From positions 186,001-250,000 of the forward strand of contig JJOH01000006.1 in the NCBI GenBank assembly GCA_000696115.1: 64,000 nt of DNA. Reading direction: 5' to 3'. Positions 8,182-16,649 of the stretch are shown piece by piece. Position numbers and translations under genes: made by a program. The DNA comes from Streptomyces olindensis. GTDB taxonomy: Bacteria > Actinomycetota > Actinomycetes > Streptomycetales > Streptomycetaceae. The notes under the pieces were generated by a model. It was given only the letters and a program-made list of their open reading frames with translations, had not been told where the DNA came from and ran no database searches. The first letter of the stretch is position 1. Each line of letters begins with the position of its first letter.

Positions 8182-8183
8182 AC

Positions 8184-8621
8184 ATGCCGGACCTCAGCCA
8201 TGGCGACGACGTAGCCGCCGTGAACGCCCTCCGCTCCGCCGTGATGCGGCTCTCCCGTCGGCTCAAGCACCAGCGGGTCGACGAGTCGCTCAGCCCCACC
8301 GAGATGTCGGTGCTGGGCACCCTGTCCCTGTGCGGCAGGGCCACCCCGGGCGAACTCGCCCGCAAGGAGCACGTGCAGCCGCCGTCGATGACCCGCATCG
8401 TGGCCCTGCTGGAGGCCAAGGGGCTGGTCCGGCTGGAGCCGCACCCCGAGGACCGGCGCCAGAAGGTCGTCACGCGCACCGAGCAGGCCGAAACGATGCT
8501 CGAGGAGAGCCGCGCCAAGCGGAACGCATTCCTGGCCTCGCTGGTGGAAAACCTCGACGAGGACGAGTGGGCGAAACTTCGCGCCGCCGCCCCCGTACTG
8601 GAGAAGCTCGCGCATCTGTAA
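8184..8621 (+). CDS. MarR-family transcriptional regulator
   Basis: The 145-residue protein has a winged helix-turn-helix at about 35-100 (LSPTEMSVLGTLSL, then TPGELARKEHVQPPSMTRIV, then the wing RLEPHPEDRRQKVV) and N- and C-terminal dimer helices. It precedes an MFS exporter gene by 27 bp, the usual repressor/efflux arrangement, in which a ligand releases the repressor. No clear Shine-Dalgarno precedes the ATG, and the operator palindrome ends 2 bp before it, so the transcript may be leaderless or nearly so. Confidence 0.92.
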   Translation: MPDLSHGDDVAAVNALRSAVMRLSRRLKHQRVDESLSPTEMSVLGTLSLCGRATPGELARKEHVQPPSMTRIVALLEAKGLVRLEPHPEDRRQKVVTRTEQAETMLEESRAKRNAFLASLVENLDEDEWAKLRAAAPVLEKLAHL

Positions 8622-8648
8622 GCCGTACGTCGCAAGGAGGCGAACCCT

Positions 8649-10025
8649 TTGAGTTCGGGACCCGGAGCAGCTTCCGTCCCCGCACCTGAACCCCACGACT
8701 CCCCGCCCGCCTCCGACCCACCCGCCGGCCGACCCGCCCGCAAGTCCTCGATGTTCTCCTCCCTGAAGGTGCGGAACTACCGCCTCTTCTTCATGGGACA
8801 GGTCGTCTCCAACATCGGCACCTGGATGCAGCGCATCGCCCAGGACTGGCTGGTACTCAGCCTCACCGGCTCCTCCGCCGCCGTCGGCATAACGACCGCC
8901 CTGCAGTTCCTGCCGATGCTCCTCTTCGGCCTCTACGGCGGTGTCCTCGTCGACCGGCTCCGCAAGCGGCCCACGCTGCTGGTGACGCAGTCCTCGATGG
9001 CGCTCACGGCGATCGCCCTGGCCGTCCTCACGCTCACCGGCCACGTCCAGGTGTGGCACGTGTACGTCGCCGCCTTCGCGGTCGGTCTCGCCACGGTCGT
9101 CGACAACCCGGCCCGGCAGTCCTTCGTCTCCGAGCTGGTCGGCCCGAAGCAGCTGCAGAACGCGGTCAGCCTGAACTCAGCGAACTTCCAGTCGGCCCGC
9201 CTGGTCGGCCCGGCCGTCGCGGGCATACTGATCACCGGCGTCGGCACCGGCTACGCCTTCCTCCTCAACGGCCTGTCCTTCATCGCGCCGCTCACCGGCC
9301 TGCTGCTGATGCGCGCCCGCGAGCTGCACGCCGTCGAGCGCGCCCCGCGCGGCAAGGGACAGCTGCGCGAGGGCGTCCGCTACGTCACCGGCCGCCCGGA
9401 GCTGATCTGGCCGATCGTCCTGGTCGGCTTCGTCGGCACGTTCGCCTTCAACTTCCCCGTCTACCTCTCGGCCTTCGCGGACGACGTGTTCCACGCGGGC
9501 GCCGGCGCGTACAGCATGTTCAACACGCTGATGGCGGTCGGCTCGGTCGCGGGCGCGCTGCTCGCCGCGCGGCGGGGCACTGCCCGGCTGCGGCTGCTGA
9601 TCGCGGCGGCGATGGCCTTCGGCGCACTGGAGATACTGGCCGCGACGATCCCCACCCTGTGGATGTTCGCCCTGCTGATGGTCCCGCTGGGCCTGTTCGG
9701 CATGACGGTCAACGTCACGACGAACACCAGCATCCAGATGTCCACCGACCCGGCCATGCGCGGCCGTGTCATGGCCCTCTACATGATGGTCTTCCTCGGC
9801 GGCTCCCCGGTCGGCGCCCCGATCGTGGGCTGGATCACCGACACCTACGGTGCCCGGGTCGGCCTGGCCGCCGGCGGGGCGGTGGCGGTCCTGGCCGCGG
9901 CCGTGATCGGCCTGATCCTGGCCCGGGTCGGCAACCTCCGCCTGTCGATCGGCTGGCACCGCGGGCATCCTCGCGTGCGGTTCGTACCCCGGGAGCAGCA
10001 GGAGCAACTGGCTCCCGCCGCATAG
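8649..10025 (+). CDS. MFS exporter (EntS/MFS_3 type)
   Basis: The 458-residue protein has a Ser/Pro-rich cytoplasmic N-terminus, about 12 membrane helices, and the family motif pattern NYRLFFMGQVVSNIGTWMQ near 40-60, GVLVDRLRKRP after helix 2 and NPARQSFVSELV, which place it in the MFS_3/EntS group of drug and siderophore exporters. The start is a TTG at 8649, supported by the strong GGAGG 8 nt upstream (8636-8640). It is co-transcribed with the MarR gene, so its expression probably responds to a toxic ligand sensed by that regulator. The C-terminal tail is basic. Confidence 0.9.
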   Translation: MSSGPGAASVPAPEPHDSPPASDPPAGRPARKSSMFSSLKVRNYRLFFMGQVVSNIGTWMQRIAQDWLVLSLTGSSAAVGITTALQFLPMLLFGLYGGVLVDRLRKRPTLLVTQSSMALTAIALAVLTLTGHVQVWHVYVAAFAVGLATVVDNPARQSFVSELVGPKQLQNAVSLNSANFQSARLVGPAVAGILITGVGTGYAFLLNGLSFIAPLTGLLLMRARELHAVERAPRGKGQLREGVRYVTGRPELIWPIVLVGFVGTFAFNFPVYLSAFADDVFHAGAGAYSMFNTLMAVGSVAGALLAARRGTARLRLLIAAAMAFGALEILAATIPTLWMFALLMVPLGLFGMTVNVTTNTSIQMSTDPAMRGRVMALYMMVFLGGSPVGAPIVGWITDTYGARVGLAAGGAVAVLAAAVIGLILARVGNLRLSIGWHRGHPRVRFVPREQQEQLAPAA

Positions 10026-10077
10026 CGGCGCGGGGGACGCAGGGGCGCAGGGAGCCGCCGGGCCGGTGCCGGGCGGC

Positions 10078-10599
10078 CTACACCCTGCGGGCCAGCAGCC
10101 GGCCGGGCCAGTCGTTCTCGCCGACCGTGAAGGACTGGACGGGGGTGAAGCCGTTCGCCTCGTAGTAGCGGACGAGTTTGCCGTCGTCCCCGGCGTAGCA
10201 GTCCACGCGGAGCAGGGACACCCCGGCCCGGCGGGTCTCCTCCGCGGCGTGCGCGAGGAGGGCGCTGCCCACGCCGTGCCCCTTGAAGCGGCGGTCGGAG
10301 GCCAGCCAGTGGATGTAGCGCTCGGGCTCCCCGGCCGGTGCGAGGTCCGACAGGTAGGCGCCGGGCGAGTCGGTGAGGGTCACGGTCGCGGCGGGGACGC
10401 CGTCGACCTCGGCCATGTACACGCTGCCCTCCGCCATGTACCGCCTGACCGATTCCACCGTCTTCGGGTTCTGCGACAGGGGCTTCGTCCCCCACTGTCC
10501 GGTGCGCCCCTGCGAGACCAGCCACTCCACACAGCTGTCGAGCATGCCGAGTATTGCGGGAATGTCGTCCGGCCCGCCGTCCCTGATGGTGATCTCCAT
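10078..10599 (-). CDS. GNAT-family N-acetyltransferase
   Basis: The 173-residue protein shows the GNAT fold: N-terminal strand MEITIRDGGPDDIPAIL, a central VDGVPAATVTLTDSP strand pair, the acetyl-CoA pyrophosphate motif RRFKGHGVGSALLAHA (motif A, R-x-x-G-x-G/A) at about 104-120, and the C-terminal YYEANGF motif. The substrate is unknown. The start chosen (10599) has ATGAGG a few bases ahead and leaves only 25 bp to the divergent thpR start, so the two promoters must overlap or the genes start on nearly leaderless transcripts. Confidence 0.88.
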   Translation of the reverse strand: MEITIRDGGPDDIPAILGMLDSCVEWLVSQGRTGQWGTKPLSQNPKTVESVRRYMAEGSVYMAEVDGVPAATVTLTDSPGAYLSDLAPAGEPERYIHWLASDRRFKGHGVGSALLAHAAEETRRAGVSLLRVDCYAGDDGKLVRYYEANGFTPVQSFTVGENDWPGRLLARRV

Positions 10600-10624
10600 G
10601 GCCTCATGGTGCCAGGCTGGCGCC

Positions 10625-11197
10625 ATGAGACTCTTCGCCGCCGTGCTGCCCCCCGACGAGGTGCGTCGTGAACTCGGTGCCGTGGTCGACGCGTTGCGCG
10701 CACTGCCCGGGGCGGACGGGATGCGCTGGACCGGCCGGCCCGGCTGGCACTTCACGCTCGCCTTCTACGGGGAGGTCGACGACGGACTCGTGCCGGAGCT
10801 GTCGGCCCGGCTGGAGCGGGCCGCGCACCGGACCCCTCCCTTTCCGCTGGCCGTGCGGGGCGGCGGCCAGTTCGGGCACGGCAAGGCGCTGTGGGCCGGC
10901 GCCGAAGGCGACCTGGCGACCCTGCGGCTGCTGGCCGAGCGGGCGGAGGCGGCGGCCCGGAAGGCGGGGCTGCCGATGGGGGAGCACCGGCGGTACAAGC
11001 CCCACGTGACCGTGGCCCGGAGCCGGGACGCCCGGGACGTGCGGGCCTGCCTCGACGCGCTGAACGCCTTCGTGAGCCGGACGTGGACCGTCGACGAGCT
11101 GGTGCTGGTGCGGAGCAACCTGCCGACGTCGGGTGTGCCGGGGGAGCAGCCCCGGTACGAGGCGGTCGGGCGGTGGGCGCTCGGGAGCGCCGGTTAG
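10625..11197 (+). CDS. thpR: RNA 2',3'-cyclic phosphodiesterase (ThpR/LigT)
   Basis: The 190-residue protein carries both H-x-T/S-x motifs of the 2H phosphoesterase superfamily: HFTLAFYG near residue 42 and HVTVARS near 129, placed symmetrically as in LigT/ThpR. It opens RLFAAVLPP, another family hallmark. It is expected to hydrolyse 2',3'-cyclic phosphate ends of RNA or tRNA halves. A GTG-started 29-codon gene follows 10 bp after its stop and may be co-transcribed. It is divergent from the GNAT gene. Confidence 0.88.
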   Translation: MRLFAAVLPPDEVRRELGAVVDALRALPGADGMRWTGRPGWHFTLAFYGEVDDGLVPELSARLERAAHRTPPFPLAVRGGGQFGHGKALWAGAEGDLATLRLLAERAEAAARKAGLPMGEHRRYKPHVTVARSRDARDVRACLDALNAFVSRTWTVDELVLVRSNLPTSGVPGEQPRYEAVGRWALGSAG

Positions 11198-11207
11198 GCT
11201 CGGTGTC

Positions 11208-11297
11208 GTGGACCCGAAAACCCGTAACCGGATCATGGCCGGTGTGCTTGTGCTGATGCTGCTGGTCGTCGCCCTGGCTTCTCTGCTCGGGAGGTAG
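11208..11297 (+). CDS. 29-residue single-helix membrane peptide
   Basis: A GTG at 11208 opens a 30-codon frame: a basic start (MDPKTRNRIMAG) followed by one hydrophobic helix (VLVLMLLVVALASLLGR) and a TAG at 11295. Codon third positions are nearly all G or C, the reading frame has the hydrophilic-then-hydrophobic shape of a real small membrane protein, and it begins 10 bp after thpR. I recall similarly short MDPKTRNRIMAG-type proteins in other Streptomyces, but I did not search. Function is unknown. Confidence 0.7.
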   Translation: MDPKTRNRIMAGVLVLMLLVVALASLLGR

Positions 11298-11413
11298 GCC
11301 GGCCGGGGGGGAACTGAGGACGGCTGTTCCCCGGCCGCGGGCCGGTGGGCGCCGGTCGCGCCCACGCGGCGGAGCCGCATGTCAAGAACAGCCCCGCGCC
11401 CCTTCAGGGGCAC

Positions 11414-12406
11414 CTACCAGGCGAAGGCCTCCGGGCTCGGGCCCGGGCCCGGGAAGATCTCGTCCAGGCCCGTCAGGAGTTCCTCGGACAGCTCCAGCTC
11501 GGACGCCCGTACGGCGGAGGCGAGCTGCTCGGCCGTGCGCGGGCCGACGATCGGGCCGGTCACGCCGGGGCGGGTGAGCAGCCAGGCCAGGGCGGCCTCG
11601 CCGGGCTCGACGCCGTGCTTGTCGAGCAGGTCCTCGTAGGACTGGATCCGCGCCCGGGTCGCGGGGTCGGCGAGCGCGTCGGCGGCGCGGCCGGAGGCGC
11701 GGCGCCTGCCCTCGACCTCCTTCTTGAGGACACCGCCCAGCAGACCGCCGTGCAGCGGCGACCACGGGATGACACCGAGGCCGTACTCCCGCGCGGCCGG
11801 GATGACCTCCATCTCGGCACGCCGCTCGGCGAGGTTGTACAGGCACTGCTCGCTGACCAGCCCGATGGTCCCGCCGCGCCGGGCGGCGATCTCGTTGGCC
11901 TGGGCGATCTTGTAGCCGGGGAAGTTCGACGACCCGACGTAGAGGATCTTGCCCTGCTGGACCAGGACGTCGATCGCCTGCCAGATCTCGTCGAACGGGG
12001 TGTCCCGGTCGATGTGGTGGAACTGGTAGACGTCGATGTGGTCGGTCTGCAGCCGCTTGAGGCTGGCGTCGACGGCCCGCCGGATGTTGACGGCGGAGAG
12101 CTTGTCGTGGTTGGGCCAGGCCGGGCCGTCGGCGCCCATGTTGCCGTACACCTTGGTGGCGAGGACGACCTTGTCGCGCCGACCCCCGCCCTTGGCGAAC
12201 CAGGTGCCGATGATGCTCTCGGTACGGCCCTTGTTCTCGCCCCAGCCGTACACGTTGGCGGTGTCGAAGAAGTTGATGCCCGCGTCCAGCGCCGCGTCCA
12301 TGATGGCGTGGCTGTCGGCCTCGTCGGTCTGCGGGCCGAAGTTCATGGTGCCGAGGACGAGCCGGCTGACCTTGAGTCCCGTGCGTCCGAGCTGCGTGTA
12401 CTCCAT
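11414..12406 (-). CDS. Aldo/keto reductase
   Basis: The 330-residue TIM-barrel oxidoreductase shows the catalytic tetrad: Asp48 and Tyr53 in FFDTANVYG, Lys85 in LATKVYG, and His130/131 in YQFHHIDRDTP. The C-terminal NADP-binding GPIVGPRTAEQLASAVRA is complete. The pattern fits the AKR family related to YajO/Tas-type reductases and potassium-channel beta subunits. Physiological substrate is unknown; detoxification of aldehydes or ketones is the usual guess. A short Streptomyces-type intergenic repeat with a CCCC-TTCA-GGGG hairpin lies just past its stop. Confidence 0.92.
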   Translation of the reverse strand: MEYTQLGRTGLKVSRLVLGTMNFGPQTDEADSHAIMDAALDAGINFFDTANVYGWGENKGRTESIIGTWFAKGGGRRDKVVLATKVYGNMGADGPAWPNHDKLSAVNIRRAVDASLKRLQTDHIDVYQFHHIDRDTPFDEIWQAIDVLVQQGKILYVGSSNFPGYKIAQANEIAARRGGTIGLVSEQCLYNLAERRAEMEVIPAAREYGLGVIPWSPLHGGLLGGVLKKEVEGRRRASGRAADALADPATRARIQSYEDLLDKHGVEPGEAALAWLLTRPGVTGPIVGPRTAEQLASAVRASELELSEELLTGLDEIFPGPGPSPEAFAW

Positions 12407-12452
12407 GACGTCCTAGCCAACGTCTTGAAGTGCGCTCCAAGCAAGCACGCCC

Positions 12453-13211
12453 TCACGCGAGCGTGCTCTCCTCCACGTTCTCCGTCCGGCCGTACAGCAC
12501 CTGCTCGTTGACCTCCAGGTCGTTGACCAGGCGCAGGCACGCCGTGATGCCGCGCCCCACCAGTTCGCCGGTGACCTCGCCGTACTCGATCTGGAACAGC
12601 AGGTTCGGGGCCCGCTCGTCGTGGGCCCGGCCCGCCGGGTCCCGCCAGGTGCCGACGGCCCCGATCTCGGTGGCGGCGCGCAGCATGAAGGCGACGGTGT
12701 GGGCCTTGTCGCGGGGCAGCGTGAGGGTGAGCAGCTCGCGTTCGACGCGGTCGAGGACGACGCCGTCCGCCGGTTCCCCGAACAGCAGGGCGTAGAGGAG
12801 GTCCTTGGCCTCGCGCAGGAGGCCCTCACCGGCGGGGGAGCGGTGGGCCGGGGTGATGAGGGGGCCGCCCTTGGGGGGCGGGGTGAGGAGCAGGCCCTCG
12901 GCCTCCAGGCGGTCGCGGGTCCAGGACGTGAGGCGGCTGACGCGCTCGTCCAGTGCCGCGTGGTCCAACTGCCAGGAGCGGATGCGGTCGAGACGCCCGG
13001 AGCGGTCCTCGTCGGACTCCGCCGGCCGGGGCTCCCGCGCGGGGCGCGGCCGCGGTACGAACGACTCGTCGGGCAGGCGGGCGAGGAGTTCGTCCGCCAG
13101 CCACTCGGCGGGCTGCCGGAGCAACTCCTCGCGCAGCCGGCTGCGGAACTCCCCGCGCAGTCCGTCCGCCACCCGCCGGGCCAGTTCCTCGACCGTTGGT
13201 TGTGTCGCCAT
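12453..13211 (-). CDS. Conserved hypothetical protein
   Basis: The 252-residue product is soluble and strongly charged. It starts MATQPTVEELARRVADGLRG, has an amphipathic Arg/Glu/Leu helix region up to residue 45 (FRSRLREELLRQPAEWLADELL), a short disordered PRPRPAREPRPAES linker, and a larger mixed alpha/beta region. No family or catalytic motif was recognised. The start at 13211 gives a natural N-terminus, but no Shine-Dalgarno is visible. It is divergent from the amidase gene across a 157-bp gap. Confidence 0.7.
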   Translation of the reverse strand: MATQPTVEELARRVADGLRGEFRSRLREELLRQPAEWLADELLARLPDESFVPRPRPAREPRPAESDEDRSGRLDRIRSWQLDHAALDERVSRLTSWTRDRLEAEGLLLTPPPKGGPLITPAHRSPAGEGLLREAKDLLYALLFGEPADGVVLDRVERELLTLTLPRDKAHTVAFMLRAATEIGAVGTWRDPAGRAHDERAPNLLFQIEYGEVTGELVGRGITACLRLVNDLEVNEQVLYGRTENVEESTLA

Positions 13212-13263
13212 GGAGGGGACCGTAGGGCGGGACGGGAGGAGACGGGAGCGGGCGGTGCGCAAA

Positions 13264-13275
13264 CCCCACGTGGGG
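13264..13275. promoter_or_regulatory. CCCCACGTGGGG palindrome in a divergent promoter gap
   Basis: A perfect 12-bp palindrome lies between the divergent hypothetical gene (start 13211) and the amidase gene (start 13369). It contains the E-box-like CACGTG core. Whether it is bound by a regulator is not known; a palindrome of this length is not rare in GC-rich DNA. Confidence 0.35.
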
Positions 13276-13368
13276 GTGAACCTCCCCTCGCGCCGGGGGA
13301 CGGCACCCGGTACGAATCGGGTGGCAGCCTCAGCGATTCGAGCCGCTCACGTCCCTACCGTGCTGGTC

Positions 13369-14994
13369 ATGAGGACTCCCGCGTCACCCACCCCGCGCCG
13401 CACCGTGCTCGCGCTCGGCACGGCCGCCGCGGCCACGCCGTGGCTCGGCCCGGCCACGGCCCGGGCCCGCACCGGCGGCCCCGAGGGCTCCGCCGGCACC
13501 GCACCAGGAGAACCGGACGAGCCGGGCATCGACGAGCTGCGCCGCCGCATGGCCGACGGGCGCCTCGACGCCGAACGCCTCACCCGCCACCACCTGGAGC
13601 GCATCGAGCGCCTCGATCCGCTCCTGCACTCCGTGATCGAGGTCAACCCCGACGCCCTGCGCGAGGCCCGCCGCCTGGACGCCCGGCGGCGCGCCCGGGG
13701 GCCGCTGCACGGCATGCCCGTCCTGCTGAAGGACCTGGTGGAGACCGCCGACCGGATGCACACCACGGCCGGCTCGTTCGCCCTGGAGGGGCTGCGGCCG
13801 GCCGCGGACGCCACGGTCGCCGCCCGGCTGCGGGAGGCCGGTGCCGTCATCCTCGGCAAGACCAACCTCAGCGAGTGGGCGGGCGGCATGTCCCTCACCC
13901 ACCACGCCGGTTGGAGCGCCCGCGGCGGCCAGACCCGCAACCCGTACAAACTCGACCGCTCCCCGAACGAGTCCAGCTCCGGTACGGGCGTCGCCGTCGC
14001 GGCCGGCCTGTGCGTCGCCGGCATCGGCACCGAGACCAACGGCTCGATCATCGACCCGGCCTCGGTGAACTGCGTGGTCGGGGTGAAGCCGACCGTGGGA
14101 CTGGTCGGGCGCGGCGGTGTCATCCCGGGCGTGCCGAGCCAGGACAGCGTGGGCCCGATGGCGCGCACGGTCCGGGACGCGGCGATCATGCTCGGCGTGC
14201 TGGTGGGCCTCGACGACCGCGACCCGGCGACGCGGGCGGGCCGCGGCCACCACCACCGCGACTACACCCGCTTCCTGGACGCCGACGGGCTGCGCGGCGT
14301 CCGCATCGGCGTGCCGCGCTCGGTGTACTTCGGCTACGACCACCACGCCGACGAGATCGCCGAGCGGGCGATCGCGATGCTGCGCAAGGGCGGTGCCACG
14401 ATCGTCGACCCGGCGGACATCCCCACGGCCGAGCGCCTGGAGGACCTGCCGAGCTCGGTGGTGGTGCAGGTGTACGAGATCAAGCGGGCGCTGAACGCGT
14501 ACCTCGCCGCCGCGCCCGGCGACCACCCGCGCAGCCTGCGGGAGTTGATCGAGTTCAACCGCGCACACGCCGACCGGGAGCTGCGCTACGTACGGCAGGA
14601 CGGCCTGGAGACCGTGGAGAAGCTGGAGTTCAGCGCACGCGAGTACCGGGAGGCCCTGGCCCTCAACCACCGGCTGTCGCGCGCCGAGGGCATCGACGCC
14701 GTACTGCGCGAACACCGGCTGGACGCCCTGGTGATGCCGACCTGCGGCCCGCCCGCCAAGATCGACCTGGTCCGCGGCGACGCCCACGGCGGCGGCTCCT
14801 CCACGCCCGCGGCCCTCGCCGGCTACCCGGCGATCAGCGTCCCCGCCGGGTTCGCCTTCGGTCTGCCGGTCGGGCTGACGTTCATGGGCACGGCGTGGAG
14901 CGAGCCGACGCTGCTGCGGCTGGCGTACGCGTACGAGCGGGCGAGCCGGGTGCGGCGGCCACCGGCCTATCGGGCGGCCGACGTGGGGTTCTGA
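13369..14994 (+). CDS. Tat-exported amidase-signature-family enzyme
   Basis: The 541-residue protein starts with a twin-arginine signal (TPRRTVLALGTAAAA, cleavage near residue 32), so it should be exported folded. The amidase-signature triad is present: Lys121 (LLKDLVETAD), the cis-Ser around 203/204 (PNESSSGTG) and nucleophile Ser226 (TETNGSII). The glycine-serine loop usually reads PGGSSSG and T-D-T-G-G-S; here it is PNESSSG and T-E-T-N-G-S, a modest divergence. It probably hydrolyses an amide outside the cytoplasm. Start choice is tentative because no good RBS precedes the ATG. Confidence 0.88.
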   Translation: MRTPASPTPRRTVLALGTAAAATPWLGPATARARTGGPEGSAGTAPGEPDEPGIDELRRRMADGRLDAERLTRHHLERIERLDPLLHSVIEVNPDALREARRLDARRRARGPLHGMPVLLKDLVETADRMHTTAGSFALEGLRPAADATVAARLREAGAVILGKTNLSEWAGGMSLTHHAGWSARGGQTRNPYKLDRSPNESSSGTGVAVAAGLCVAGIGTETNGSIIDPASVNCVVGVKPTVGLVGRGGVIPGVPSQDSVGPMARTVRDAAIMLGVLVGLDDRDPATRAGRGHHHRDYTRFLDADGLRGVRIGVPRSVYFGYDHHADEIAERAIAMLRKGGATIVDPADIPTAERLEDLPSSVVVQVYEIKRALNAYLAAAPGDHPRSLRELIEFNRAHADRELRYVRQDGLETVEKLEFSAREYREALALNHRLSRAEGIDAVLREHRLDALVMPTCGPPAKIDLVRGDAHGGGSSTPAALAGYPAISVPAGFAFGLPVGLTFMGTAWSEPTLLRLAYAYERASRVRRPPAYRAADVGF

Positions 14995-15061
14995 GGGGTG
15001 TGGCCGGTTCGTGGGGGGAAGGTGCCCGGCGTAGGTGACCAGAACACGGAGGAAACCGCAC

Positions 15062-15802
15062 ATGCCAGAGACCGGCACCGGCCACCTCGTGGAGCTTCTC
15101 CACGGCGTCCTCGGCGACTCCGTCCTCGGCGTCTACGCGCACGGTTCCGCCACGCTCGGCGGGCTGCGGCCGCACAGTGACGTGGATGTGCTGGCCGTGG
15201 TGCGCGAGCCCACGACGCACGGACAACGCCGGGCCCTGGTCGAGGAGTTGCTCAAGGTGTCCGGCCGGGGTCGGCGGCCCGTCGAGATGACCGTCGTCGT
15301 GCAGGACCGGGTACGGCCCTGGCGGTACCCGCCCACCTGCGACTTCCTCTACGGGGAGTGGCTGCGGGAGGACTTCGAGCGGGGAGCGGTCCCGGCCCCC
15401 GGGCCGAACCCGGACCTCGCCCCCGTCCTCACGATGGTGCTGCTCGCCGACGCCCCGCTGCACGGCCCCCGGCCCGCCGAACTGCTCGACCCGGTTCCGG
15501 CGGCCGACCTCAGGCGGGCGATCGCCGAAGGGGTGCCGGAGCTCATGGCCGAGCTGGAGACGGACACGCGCAACGTGCTGCTCACCCTCGCCCGGGTGTG
15601 GAGCACCCTGGAGACCGGCGGCATCCGGTCGAAGGACGCCGCCGCCGCGTGGGCGATCGAGCGGCTGCCCGCCGCGCACCGGCCCGTCCTCGTCCGCGCC
15701 CGGGCCGTCTACCTCGGGGACGAGGACGAGCGGTGGGACGACCTGGACGTCCGGCCCTGCGCGCAGCACCTGGCGCGGATGATCGAGGAGAGTCGCGGGT
15801 GA
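15062..15802 (+). CDS. AadA-like aminoglycoside nucleotidyltransferase
   Basis: The 246-residue protein has the nucleotidyltransferase motif GSATLGGLRPHSDVDVL at 28-44, with metal-binding Asp40 and Asp42, followed by the helical C-terminal domain of ANT(3'')/ANT(9)-type enzymes (STLETGGIRSKDAAAAWA). These transfer AMP to spectinomycin or streptomycin. GGAGGA precedes the ATG at the right distance. Intrinsic aadA-like genes are common in Streptomyces, so this may be a resistance gene or a housekeeping homologue. Its end is 10 bp from the stop of the convergent SGNH hydrolase. Confidence 0.85.
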   Translation: MPETGTGHLVELLHGVLGDSVLGVYAHGSATLGGLRPHSDVDVLAVVREPTTHGQRRALVEELLKVSGRGRRPVEMTVVVQDRVRPWRYPPTCDFLYGEWLREDFERGAVPAPGPNPDLAPVLTMVLLADAPLHGPRPAELLDPVPAADLRRAIAEGVPELMAELETDTRNVLLTLARVWSTLETGGIRSKDAAAAWAIERLPAAHRPVLVRARAVYLGDEDERWDDLDVRPCAQHLARMIEESRG

Positions 15803-15812
15803 TCGAGGAGAG

Positions 15813-16487
15813 TTACGCCTCGTAGGGTCCGCCCAGGTCCCAGCCCTGGTGCATCGCCTCCGCGAACGCCGCCGCGATCTTGTGCTCACCGCTCGGGCCG
15901 GGGTGGGTGCCGTCGTAGGTGTCGGTGTCGACGTCGTACGACGGCGGGGGTGAGGCGAGGAGGACGGGGGAGCCGGGCTCGTCGAGGTCGGCGGCCGTCT
16001 TGGCCAGCAGCTCGTTGAAGCGGGCGACCTCGGTGGCGAAGGCCGCGTCCGTGGCGGCCCGCACGTTCGGGGTGACCGGCAGCCACACCATCCGCACCCG
16101 CCGGTTCACGGCTCGCGCCTCGGCCGCGAACGCCCGGACGTTCTCGGCGGTCTGCTCCGCGTTCGTGTAGAAGCCCAGGTCGATCAGGCCCAGGGAGACC
16201 AGGAGCACGTCCGCCCGGCAGGAGCGCACCGCGTCGCCGATCAGCGGCGCCATGTGCAGCCAGCCCTCGCCCCAGCCGGCCAGGTGGGCGCGCGGGAAGT
16301 CCGGCTCGGCGTAGGCGTACGACGTCGGGGCCTCGGCCAGCTTGTCGTAGAGCGTCTCGCGGGGGCCGACGAGGGTGAAGGGGCCGCCGTAGGAGCGGCA
16401 CAGGTGCTGCCACATCCGGTAGCGCCACGTGTGTTCGCCCGCGCTTCCGATCGTCATGGAGTCACCGACGGGCATGAACCTGAGCAT
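15813..16487 (-). CDS. SGNH/GDSL-family hydrolase
   Basis: The 224-residue protein has block I GDSM with nucleophile Ser10, a block III-like region, and the catalytic pair near the end in DGTHPGPSGEHKIA (Asp192 and His195). No signal peptide is seen, so it is probably cytoplasmic unless the start lies upstream. Length and motifs match lipase/acylhydrolase-type SGNH esterases; the substrate is unknown. The start is uncertain: ATG 16487 or 16475, or an upstream GTG, are all possible. Confidence 0.82.
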   Translation of the reverse strand: MLRFMPVGDSMTIGSAGEHTWRYRMWQHLCRSYGGPFTLVGPRETLYDKLAEAPTSYAYAEPDFPRAHLAGWGEGWLHMAPLIGDAVRSCRADVLLVSLGLIDLGFYTNAEQTAENVRAFAAEARAVNRRVRMVWLPVTPNVRAATDAAFATEVARFNELLAKTAADLDEPGSPVLLASPPPSYDVDTDTYDGTHPGPSGEHKIAAAFAEAMHQGWDLGGPYEA

Positions 16488-16649
16488 CCGCTCATCATGG
16501 ACGATCACGACCGCCGGCGGGATACGGAGGGGTGTGAGTCGGGCCACGCGCCCGTTCCGGCCACCGGTGGTGATCCGCACTGCCCGGTGATCCGCACTGC
16601 CCGGTGAACCGCCCGGTGAACCGCGCGGCGGGATGGCAGGCTTGGGGTC

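Noticed and set aside
12621..15038. 805-residue plus-strand frame over the amidase region
   Set aside because: The amidase frame carries the catalytic Lys/Ser/Ser motifs and a Tat signal. The longer frame is Arg/Pro-rich noise.
15800..15830. Repeat of GATCGAGGAGAGT near the aadA-like gene end
   Set aside because: A 13-bp direct repeat on codons for IEES residues; probably a small local duplication with no regulatory meaning.
16570..16625. Short tandem repeats TGATCCGCACTGCCCGG (two copies) before the propeller gene
   Set aside because: Two copies with two degenerate shorter ones; too little to support a function and no palindrome, so reported only here.
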